From an uncultured Saprospiraceae bacterium (GTDB taxonomy: Bacteria > Bacteroidota > Bacteroidia > Chitinophagales > Saprospiraceae), in NCBI GenBank assembly GCA_938033975.1, contig CALHKJ010000014.1:1-5459 (forward strand): 5,459 nucleotides of DNA. The letters are read 5' to 3'. A program made the translations under genes and the position numbers. The notes beneath the pieces are model-generated. The model searched no databases. It was not told the DNA's origin and worked only from the letters and a program-made list of their open reading frames with translations. Numbering within the stretch: position 1 is the stretch's first letter; every line of letters starts with the position of its first letter. Shown here piece by piece: positions 1 through 5,459 of the stretch.

Positions 1-31
1 AGTACTATCCATGCTCTCACTTCCTATCAAG

Positions 32-109
32 TCTCCAATCTTTCATCTTTCGTCTTTCGTCCTAAAATATTTAATCCTAGATCTTACTTCCTAAATTCCT
101 CGCTTCTCA
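32..109. repeat. Degenerate 7-base-period pyrimidine-rich repeat
   Basis: The plus strand can be cut into consecutive heptads that mostly begin TCTT or TCCT: TCTCCAA, TCTTTCA, TCTTTCG, TCTTTCG and TCCTAAA at 32-66, then after an 8-nt step TCCTAGA, TCTTACT, TCCTAAA, TTCCTCG and CTTCTCA at 75-109. The two TCTTTCG units at 46-59 are exact. No open reading frame of note covers it. It may be a degenerate intergenic repeat; its function is unknown. The rest of positions 1-188 shows no gene that I can support. Confidence 0.55.
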
Positions 110-188
110 AAGAATTTTGTCAACCTCTTTACATATTTTTCTTCATCAGCAATGGATGTAGTATTGTTGTAAGATCAACATGAATGCT

Positions 189-260
189 TGTAGATGGGGG
201 TGCATAGGTAATAGCAGCTATTTCTTGGTCTTATAAGTACAACGCACAAAATCAATTAAG
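189..260 (+). promoter_or_regulatory. Conserved leader/promoter region of copy 1
   Basis: These 72 nt match 1522-1593 at all but 8 positions. Two blocks are conserved: a G-rich block with GTAGATGGGGGT and CATAGGTA (190-210), and a block from 220 to the start codon. A variable 10-nt stretch (about 211-219) separates them and holds five of the eight differences. The second block contains an 18-bp imperfect palindrome at 225-242 with a perfect CTTATAAG core. There is no Shine-Dalgarno sequence; the A-rich stretch before the ATG is typical of Bacteroidota. A conserved TTGT at 167-170 lies 21 nt before TAGATGGG (191-198), which only loosely resembles a Bacteroidota -33/-7 promoter pair. Whether the block acts as DNA (operator) or RNA (5' UTR) cannot be told from sequence alone. 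Confidence 0.55.
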
Positions 261-632
261 ATGAAAAATTTATTCCTAATCCTTACAACAGTTATCAGCT
301 TCACAACATTAAGCTTCGCTTCTAACATTGGTGATGAATTGGCAATTGTAAAATCAGAAAGAGTAGTTGTAACGCTTGAAACTGAAGGTCAAAAAGAATT
401 CATCTTAAGTTCTTCATTTAATGTAGAAGATGAAAATGTAGCAATGAACTTTGTATCTGAAGTTTCAATGGTGCAGATCTATAATAAAGAAGGAGAGTTG
501 GAAATGATGTTCCCAATTGGTTCAACAAAAGTAAACTTAGGAATGAGTTTGTTTGAAGATGGAGAATATAGAATGGGTTTTATGGTAGAAGGAATGGATG
601 ATATTCAATTTACCAACCTAACAGTGAAATAA
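261..632 (+). CDS. Small exported beta-rich protein, copy 1
   Basis: I do not recognise a named family. The 123-residue product starts with a clear Sec signal peptide: Lys2, a hydrophobic stretch of about residues 4-19, and a probable signal peptidase I site after Ala20 (SFA|SN). There is no lipobox cysteine. The mature protein of about 103 residues is acidic, has no cysteine and shows alternating hydrophobic strands. Its C-terminal half (VQIYNKEGEL, then FEDGEYRMGF) follows the pattern of T9SS C-terminal domains and other minimal Ig-like folds, in which a 'V.vYd..G.l' strand precedes a 'G.Y' strand. It lacks the usual Lys/Arg-rich end, so it may be a free-standing periplasmic or secreted domain rather than a sorting signal. 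The start is supported by a conserved A-rich leader and an identical start in the paralogue at 1594, with which it shares 110 of 123 aligned residues. It ends about 27 nt before a strong terminator. Confidence 0.88.
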   Translation: MKNLFLILTTVISFTTLSFASNIGDELAIVKSERVVVTLETEGQKEFILSSSFNVEDENVAMNFVSEVSMVQIYNKEGELEMMFPIGSTKVNLGMSLFEDGEYRMGFMVEGMDDIQFTNLTVK

Positions 633-659
633 AAAATAGTCATATAATAGGGTGTAAGA

Positions 660-693
660 AAAAAAGCCTCACTTAATGAAGTGAGGCTTTTTT
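660..693. terminator. Bidirectional intrinsic terminator
   Basis: A perfect stem of about 15 bp (660-674 paired with 679-693) closes a 4-nt loop (AATG). Its core is GCCTCACTT/AAGTGAGGC, with an A-run on the left and a T-run on the right. Both strands therefore read as a GC-rich hairpin followed by U's. It can end the gene at 261-632 and also the convergent gene whose stop codon is at 697-699. The same stem recurs at 1998-2029 with a one-base loop change. Confidence 0.92.
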
Positions 694-696
694 CAT

Positions 697-1311
697 TTAT
701 AGACCAAGAATTTTCCAAGGATCGTCTATATTATTATGCATCTTATATTTCCGTTGATAGCCAAATGGTATTATTAATAATCCTAAACCAAATTCTATAA
801 AACCAGCCAATAGAAAGTTCTTTCCTTTTCCCTCACCACTGAGGACGATTCCAATTAACATATTTATTACGCCCATAAAAAAACCAATGCCAGCAATTAT
901 TGCCATGCTGTCTCTTCTATTAGAGGATTTTTCACTTTTATTTACTTCGATATAGAATATTTCCGATAAGGGTACTTCGAGTTGTTTAATACCTTCCTCA
1001 TAGTGCACTCTTGTTTGCAAGTCAAAGTCATCTTCCTTCTTATACTCAGTAAATTCATGTACATCCAAAATGATAGTTGAATCTGAAACCTTTGAAAGTG
1101 TACCTGTAACATCTGTATGTAAGCAGTAGTTGCATTCTTCATCTTTATTTTGATGTTCTTCTGAGAAGCTTACCAATAAATAGGATCCAGGCTTAATAGA
1201 CCTTGTCTTATTAGCCTTTACCAAATCTAAAGTTTGAGAAAACGATGGACCTGCCAACAATAAAAATAAAACAGGCATTAAACCACTCGAAAGTGTTTTC
1301 ATTCTACTCAT
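697..1311 (-). CDS. Exported protein with two C-terminal membrane helices
   Basis: The function is unknown. The 204-residue product opens with a signal peptide (hydrophobic at about 10-22, probable cleavage near SFSQ at about 26). A soluble part of about 27-130 follows, with short beta strands: PGSYLLVSF (41-49), a CNYC pair (Cys60, Cys63), GTLSKVSDSTIILDV (70-84) and VPLSEIFYIEV (113-123). The 'G.l..isdsTI.l ... vpl.eI..Iev' pattern is common in uncharacterised Bacteroidota envelope proteins and suggests a small SH3/LSm-like barrel. Two hydrophobic helices at about 135-158 and 166-184 would anchor the protein, with a basic QRKYK after the second. The CxxC could be a disulfide or metal site. 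Met4 (codon at 1300-1302) is an equally good start, giving a more typical MKT signal peptide. The gene lies between the two copies of the small exported gene, is convergent with copy 1 and shares its terminator. Confidence 0.82.
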   Translation of the reverse strand: MSRMKTLSSGLMPVLFLLLAGPSFSQTLDLVKANKTRSIKPGSYLLVSFSEEHQNKDEECNYCLHTDVTGTLSKVSDSTIILDVHEFTEYKKEDDFDLQTRVHYEEGIKQLEVPLSEIFYIEVNKSEKSSNRRDSMAIIAGIGFFMGVINMLIGIVLSGEGKGKNFLLAGFIEFGLGLLIIPFGYQRKYKMHNNIDDPWKILGL

Positions 1312-1329
1312 GATTTTATGTTTTGTACT

Positions 1330-1360
1330 TCAAGGTAATAATTGACGTATATATTACAAA
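1330..1360 (-). promoter_or_regulatory. Candidate Bacteroidota-type promoter
   Basis: On the minus strand, TTTG (plus 1357-1360) is followed after 19 nt by TACCTTGA (plus 1330-1337), close to the Bacteroidota -33 TTTG / -7 TAnnTTTG pattern. It sits just upstream of the start at 1311 and implies a short leader. The -7 match is imperfect and such motifs occur by chance in AT-rich DNA, so this is tentative. Confidence 0.35.
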
Positions 1361-1521
1361 CTTGGACGACCTTCTGAAATAGTTAAAGGTGTAGGTCTTT
1401 GACTGGTTTGTAGCTTACCCCTATGTGATTTATTAAAACAGAACTCCAACTGTCAGGTTATTGTCATAAAATTTCAACAAAACGGATTTTGTAGTGTGCT
1501 TGTCAAGGCATCAAGAGTTCA

Positions 1522-1593
1522 TGTAGATGGGGGTACATAGGTATTTGGGGCCATTTCTTGGTCTTATAAGTACAACACACAAAAACAATTAAG
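1522..1593 (+). promoter_or_regulatory. Conserved leader/promoter region of copy 2
   Basis: This is the counterpart of 189-260. It has the same G-rich block (GTAGATGGGGGTACATAGGT at 1523-1542) and the same 18-bp imperfect palindrome TTGGTCTTATAAGTACAA at 1558-1575, which is identical in both copies, as are the flanking bases. The 10-nt spacer differs (TTTGGGGCC instead of ATAGCAGCT), but its length is kept. Position and spacing to the start codon are unchanged, which favours a working control element. Confidence 0.55.
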
Positions 1594-1968
1594 ATGAAAA
1601 ATTTATTCCTAATCCTTGTAACAGTAATCAGCTTCACAACTTTAAGCTTCGCTTCAAACATTGAAGATGGCTCTTTAGCAATTGTTAAGTCTGAAAGAGT
1701 TGAATTATCTCTAGAGAGCGAAGGTCAAAAGGAATTCATCTTAAGTTCTTCATTTAATGTTGAAGATGAAAACGTAGCTATGAACTTCGTATCTGAAGTA
1801 TCAATGGTTCAGATCTTTAATAGTGAAGGTGAGTTGGAAATGATGTTCCCAATCGGTTCGACTAAAGTAAACTTAGGAATGAGTTTATTTGAAGACGGAG
1901 AATACAGAATGGGATTCATGGTAGATGGAATGGAAGATGTACAATTTACCAAATTAACAGTGAAATAA
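1594..1968 (+). CDS. Small exported beta-rich protein, copy 2
   Basis: This is the paralogue of the product at 261-632, with 124 residues and the same signal peptide (probable cleavage after Ala20) followed by an acidic cysteine-free domain. Substitutions cluster at the mature N-terminus (residues 24-43: VELSLES replaces VVVTLET, with one inserted residue) and at a few surface-type positions (Y/F, K/S, E/D, D/E, N/K). The two long central stretches are identical in protein, while the DNA differs at 16 silent sites across about 63 codons. That is clear purifying selection and shows that both genes are, or were until recently, functional. The role is unknown; a stand-alone Ig-like or T9SS-C-terminal-domain-like fold is the best structural guess. 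The gene ends about 29 nt before its own terminator and is convergent with the large gene ending at 2121. Confidence 0.88.
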   Translation: MKNLFLILVTVISFTTLSFASNIEDGSLAIVKSERVELSLESEGQKEFILSSSFNVEDENVAMNFVSEVSMVQIFNSEGELEMMFPIGSTKVNLGMSLFEDGEYRMGFMVDGMEDVQFTKLTVK

Positions 1969-1997
1969 AATATAGTCATAATAATAGGGTGTAAGAG

Positions 1998-2031
1998 AAA
2001 AAGCCTCACTTAACGAAGTGAGGCTTTTTTT
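1998..2031. terminator. Bidirectional intrinsic terminator
   Basis: A 14-bp stem (1998-2011 with 2016-2029) around an AACG loop, with an A-run on the left and a T-run to 2031. The stem is the same as at 660-693 and only the loop base differs. It ends the gene at 1594-1968. Read on the minus strand it can also end the large gene whose stop is at 2121-2123, leaving a 3' untranslated region of about 90 nt. Confidence 0.92.
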
Positions 2032-2120
2032 ATGGAAATTACAATTGCATCCTAGTGGTATTGAGAATTCAAGGACCTAGGTTATTAACCTATTTTTCCA
2101 CTTTTAGTTTGTTTCTTTCA

Positions 2121-5100
2121 CTAAAATTTTATCATTTTTTTGATGCTTTGAAATTCTTGAGTTTTTAACTTGTAAAACATAGCACCACTATGCGATGAAA
2201 GTTCCTTTTCATCAATAGCGACTACATTCTTTCCTTTCTCAAAATAACCACCTGTAGAATATATCAATTTACCAGTAGCATCGTAAACAACCAATTCTGC
2301 ATAGGTAGCTTTATTCAAATCAAAGCCAATCTCTGTAGAACTTGAAAATGGATTCGGTTGATTTTGATAAAGTCGGTTTGAAAAAACTTGATCTCCATTA
2401 GTTAAATTCAATCTCATGGATATTTTTTCTAAAGATCCGTTGGTATATGCCTCGATAGGGGTAAATCCATCTGTCATTTGCATCATCTCAGATACTCTAC
2501 CGTTCTTGGTCGCATTTACCACTACATGAAATAATACATCTGAATCATCTAAGGTGATCTGTTCTGATGATGACCAACTAAAAGTATGTAAGTTTCCTTG
2601 ATAAGGATTCCCATGATTTTTGTCACTGAGATCTAAATTATTTTCAGATACCTCTACGACACTCAATCCTTGAAGCTCTAGAGTAAATTGGAAACCTAGA
2701 ACTTTATCAAAATTACTTGAATAAAATGGGATTCTATATTGCTGACCTTTGATAAGTAATTGATCTTCGACTGTAAAATCCAAATGTATATCACTTCGAA
2801 CGGCTGTTGGTTGTTGAAGAAGGTTTGAAATTACATCTCCATTAACATCTCCATATTTTAAAGCCACTAAGTTCAATTGATTCAAGGACTCTGAAGCCTC
2901 ATTGATATCTATTTCGTTACTAGCTTGTAATTGAGTGCTTGGGTCAATTGATTGATCCATAAAACCCCAACTCAATCCATTTGGAATTTCAGAATTAATC
3001 CCCAGAATAAGTTTACGTAGTTGAATTAGATCCAAAGCTGTTATTGTATTTGATACATTAATATCAGCAGCCAGTTTTTTATACTCAGAATTTAAGTTTT
3101 CTATTTGTAGAATATGCTTTTGAATTAAAAGAATATCCATAGTAGTTACCCCATTTAAAAAGTCATTGTTTTTTTCTGCTACTATGTTGTAATTGAAACC
3201 AGGAGAAAGCTCATCGAACGCATAACTTCCATTTTCATCTGTAACAATGCTCTTTGGAAATCCATCTTGATTGCTTTCAAGTTTAATATCAACTTCTGAG
3301 ACTGGTACTCCTGCTTCAGTTGCAACTACTCCGCTAAATGAAAGTCTATTATTTGAAGAGCAATTACCATAAACATTTAGTTCATCCAGATCCCATGCGT
3401 TAACAATACCACTATTTCCTACTGTACAATAAGCTATTAATTCAAAACGAACAACTGCGCTTGATGTAGTACTAATATTTGCATCGGTAAGGTCAAAAGA
3501 TTCTAAGCTCCAATCATTAGTAGTTTGATTATCTATGGATTGAAATACCTCATTTCCATCCATAAAAATTCTAACTCCATAACGAGTTGGGTAATTGTTC
3601 ATACCGTTCGCCCCATTTATCCATTCAAAATTTAATGGTGATTTCTCAAAGAAGTCCAATCGTGTGATTGCAGCAGTTTCTCCATTTGAGCTATTTAGAC
3701 TTACGTCAAATGTTACCGCTCTTTCATTTCCAGCTGGATATTCACAATTGTCAACTGAACTAACACACATTGCCGGCGAGTTTGAAACACCTGGTGTACA
3801 TGAATGTGGATTCACTGTTGGATTTGTTCTAGTAACATTTGTAGCATTTACAGTAGCACAGGAAAGAGTTTCTGGATAAACCGCTTGAAATTCACTGAAG
3901 TCTCCATTTGTACCAGTTACACTGTTTGATACGCATGCATCCAAACTATAATAGGCAATAGACTTTTCTTCATCATTTGGAGGAATAACAGCTCTACAAT
4001 TAGCTAAATAAACAGCGGAAGCTCCTTGATAAAAGTCATCAGCTAAAGGAGCAACATTTCCACCACTTGTATTAAACGTTAAAAATCGACCACCAGCATT
4101 TGCTCTTTCTGCAACATAGATCAAACCTGAGCTATGATCATATGAAACATCAACTGGATTACCCAAATTGGTAGCACTACCAGCAATTCTAATTTGCTCT
4201 TGAGCTGAAACAACATTATCTGAAATAGCACTTGACCAATTATTTACAATCACAATAGCTCCATCGTCTGCTACTGCTCCGCTTCCAACGTCAGTTAGAA
4301 CCATAACATCATTTTGTGTATCGTAATCAATCCCGTGTGTCCTAACTATTCCTTCTACGGTTATGAGAGTACTAGGACTTATCGACTGTTGTGCATTTGC
4401 TAAAAAGTCAGAGAAAATAGCTACATCAGAAGAGTTGTCGACTATCGCAATTAGGTCATTACCTGATGCTGTCATACCCCATAAATTGATGTTAGTAGTT
4501 ACAGATCTGTCAAACGAAATAGCACTAGATGAAGCATTATAAATAACAAAACTATTGGTTTGATTATTTGTATCACTAGCATCTTGAGCAACTATCAGTT
4601 TACCGTTAAGAAAAGTTAACTCTCTTCCATTTGTAAAATCTGAAGAGGAAATAGCTGTTAAATTCGGTTGTCCTCCTACGTCAAGATTAGATTTGACATT
4701 GCTATACGCATTAATCAAATTTGAAGATCTATTTAATTGATACAAGACATCTGCCTCAGCATCATAATACACTCCATCTGCATCATTTGCTTCTGAAGGA
4801 AAAGTAGACATATTTGAATTGCCTGTATCATCTATTGTGTACAAGCCAATAGTGCCAGAGTTGTTACTTGAGACAAATACTTTCACATCTGGATCTTGAA
4901 GTGGCGGGTTGTTTTTAAAGTAAAGTTCTCCGCTGCATGGACCTGTAGCACTATGTGGTTGAGCTACATATGGAAAGCTAGAACCAAAAGCTCTATCATT
5001 TGTTTCTACACCTGTTGTATAGGTTAGTACGTTTAGAAGATCTTGTGTTACTGGAGATGGCGAGCTTGTTGGATCATAATCATCATACCACAATCCTATT

Positions 5101-5459
5101 GCTGCTAATACAACACCCCCAACTGCTTGTAATTCTATTCTTGTTACATCATCCTCTAGTCTTCTTCCATTTGGAAAACCATCCATATTTGGGATAAACT
5201 CTAGATCAGCGGTTGTGTTAAATGGAGCCACAGTCAAACCGATAGCTGCAGCTTGAATCAATCCTAAAGAACTAAAATTAGCATCATCACGTGGGGTAGG
5301 AGGTACCGCCATATTTAACCTTAGCATATCTCCTCCGTTTGGTAAAAAGTTATTTACAAATGGTTTACCTGCCGCGAGAGGATTTCCATTCTTTCCTGTA
5401 GCCAATTGATACGGAATTACATTTGGAACACCTGTATGAAAGGCTGGCCAAAGGTCAAC
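2121..5459 (-). CDS. DUF4331 / propeller / dockerin-cohesin surface protein, T9SS-sorted (5' partial)
   Basis: The frame is open to the window edge: 1112 residues are visible and the N-terminus is missing. A TTG codon at 5403-5405 is internal, not a start. Domains, counted from the first visible codon: 1-184 is the C-terminal part of a DUF4331 domain, with its typical FPNGRRLEDDV (95-105), GVETNDR and FPYVAQP segments. About 190-488 has beta-propeller-like repeats (GVYYDAEADVLYQL, GMTASGNDLIAIVD, GIDYDTQNDVMVL, DVSYDHSSGLIYVAE). About 489-703 is a Cys-rich beta-sandwich-like region. 705-763 is a carboxypeptidase-regulatory-like domain. 764-876 is dockerin-like, with NGVTTMDILLIQKHIL, DINVSNTITALDLIQLRKLI and a final GDVNGD. 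About 888-1019 is cohesin-like (VLGFQFTLEL). 1028-1112 is a T9SS type A sorting domain that opens with QNQPNPF and ends in a basic KKMIKF. The protein should cross the outer membrane by T9SS and be secreted or surface-anchored. Its ligand or enzymatic activity is unknown. Confidence 0.9.
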   Translation of the reverse strand, partial: VDLWPAFHTGVPNVIPYQLATGKNGNPLAAGKPFVNNFLPNGGDMLRLNMAVPPTPRDDANFSSLGLIQAAAIGLTVAPFNTTADLEFIPNMDGFPNGRRLEDDVTRIELQAVGGVVLAAIGLWYDDYDPTSSPSPVTQDLLNVLTYTTGVETNDRAFGSSFPYVAQPHSATGPCSGELYFKNNPPLQDPDVKVFVSSNNSGTIGLYTIDDTGNSNMSTFPSEANDADGVYYDAEADVLYQLNRSSNLINAYSNVKSNLDVGGQPNLTAISSSDFTNGRELTFLNGKLIVAQDASDTNNQTNSFVIYNASSSAISFDRSVTTNINLWGMTASGNDLIAIVDNSSDVAIFSDFLANAQQSISPSTLITVEGIVRTHGIDYDTQNDVMVLTDVGSGAVADDGAIVIVNNWSSAISDNVVSAQEQIRIAGSATNLGNPVDVSYDHSSGLIYVAERANAGGRFLTFNTSGGNVAPLADDFYQGASAVYLANCRAVIPPNDEEKSIAYYSLDACVSNSVTGTNGDFSEFQAVYPETLSCATVNATNVTRTNPTVNPHSCTPGVSNSPAMCVSSVDNCEYPAGNERAVTFDVSLNSSNGETAAITRLDFFEKSPLNFEWINGANGMNNYPTRYGVRIFMDGNEVFQSIDNQTTNDWSLESFDLTDANISTTSSAVVRFELIAYCTVGNSGIVNAWDLDELNVYGNCSSNNRLSFSGVVATEAGVPVSEVDIKLESNQDGFPKSIVTDENGSYAFDELSPGFNYNIVAEKNNDFLNGVTTMDILLIQKHILQIENLNSEYKKLAADINVSNTITALDLIQLRKLILGINSEIPNGLSWGFMDQSIDPSTQLQASNEIDINEASESLNQLNLVALKYGDVNGDVISNLLQQPTAVRSDIHLDFTVEDQLLIKGQQYRIPFYSSNFDKVLGFQFTLELQGLSVVEVSENNLDLSDKNHGNPYQGNLHTFSWSSSEQITLDDSDVLFHVVVNATKNGRVSEMMQMTDGFTPIEAYTNGSLEKISMRLNLTNGDQVFSNRLYQNQPNPFSSSTEIGFDLNKATYAELVVYDATGKLIYSTGGYFEKGKNVVAIDEKELSSHSGAMFYKLKTQEFQSIKKMIKF

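Larger units (their letters stand above)
189..694 (+). repeat. Duplicated transcription unit, copy 1
   Basis: This block aligns nearly end to end with 1522-2031. It covers a leader, a small secreted-protein gene, the 3' untranslated region and a terminator. The 75 nt ending with the start codon align without gaps at 67 of 75 positions. Weaker ungapped similarity (20 of 32) continues upstream to about 157. After the stop codon the copies stay nearly identical through the terminator stem, with one single-base indel. The total length difference of 4 nt is explained by one extra codon and that base. No terminal inverted repeats or transposase are visible, so this looks like an old segmental duplication rather than an insertion sequence. 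Confidence 0.85.
1522..2031 (+). repeat. Duplicated transcription unit, copy 2
   Basis: This is the second copy of the block at 189-694, in direct orientation and separated from it by 827 bp that contain one minus-strand gene. It carries the same leader, coding sequence, 3' untranslated region and terminator. The coding part has one extra codon near residue 25. Similarity fades upstream of about 1490 and stops just after the terminator T-run, so the duplicated unit matches one complete transcription unit. Confidence 0.85.

Noticed and set aside
32..109. CRISPR array
   Set aside because: The units are 7 nt long, degenerate and have no spacers between them.
942..1142. Minus-strand 66-codon open frame inside the membrane-protein gene
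   Set aside because: It lies wholly inside the 697-1311 gene in another frame and its product has no signal peptide or recognisable motif.
1549..1563. Small hairpin GGCCA/TGGTC in the leader of copy 2
   Set aside because: In copy 1 the matching left arm is AGCTA, which breaks the pairing with no compensating change on the right arm, so the structure is not conserved.
1809..2009. Minus-strand 66-codon open frame opposite copy 2
   Set aside because: It is antisense to a gene under clear purifying selection and runs through the terminator hairpin, so it is a shadow frame.
189..2031. Insertion sequence or composite transposon formed by the direct repeats
   Set aside because: No transposase, terminal inverted repeats or target-site duplications are visible, and the block ends coincide with transcription-unit ends.
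2079..2096. Second plus-strand terminator, AGGTT/AACCT stem with a T-run
   Set aside because: The stem is only 5 bp and AT-rich with a 3-nt loop; the strong hairpin at 1998-2031 already ends the gene.
3595..3879. Plus-strand 94-codon open frame opposite the large gene
   Set aside because: It is antisense to the Cys-rich region of a well-supported protein and has no leader or recognisable product.
5000..5197. Plus-strand 65-codon Leu/His-rich open frame
   Set aside because: It is antisense to the DUF4331 segment, and its low-complexity composition is what the complement of Asp/Asn/Thr-rich coding gives.
5403..5405. TTG as the start codon of the large gene
   Set aside because: The frame stays open through 18 more codons to the window edge and the residues after it are mid-domain, with no signal peptide, so the true start is outside.

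Overview
The window looks like part of a Bacteroidota chromosome, probably of the Cytophagales type. The evidence is an AT-rich sequence, A-rich leaders without a Shine-Dalgarno sequence, and a very large secreted protein ending in a type IX secretion system (T9SS) sorting domain after carboxypeptidase-regulatory-like, dockerin-like and cohesin-like modules. No RNA gene, CRISPR array or transposase gene was seen. The lineage is an inference from these traits.

Layout. Positions 1-188 hold no recognisable gene, but carry a pyrimidine-rich repeat built on a 7-base period (about 32-109). Two plus-strand genes (261-632 and 1594-1968) encode small exported proteins that are about 89% identical. Each sits in a duplicated block of about 506-510 bp that includes a conserved leader of about 72 nt, the gene, the 3' untranslated region and an intrinsic terminator. 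Between them, on the minus strand, is a signal-peptide plus two-helix membrane protein of unknown function (697-1311). From 2121 to the right edge, on the minus strand, runs the 3' part of a multidomain surface protein: the end of a DUF4331 domain, a beta-propeller-like region, a Cys-rich beta-sandwich-like region, a carboxypeptidase-regulatory-like domain, a dockerin-like domain, a cohesin-like domain and a T9SS type A C-terminal domain. Its start lies beyond the window.

How the parts relate. Each small gene converges on a minus-strand gene, and the terminator between each pair is a symmetrical A/T-flanked hairpin that can act in both directions. The small proteins resemble a stand-alone beta-sandwich of the kind seen in T9SS C-terminal domains, but no function can be assigned. 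The most notable signal is the duplicated transcription unit. Its protein core is held constant with only synonymous changes, and its leader, containing an 18-bp imperfect palindrome, is also conserved. This suggests that protein and control region are both under selection.
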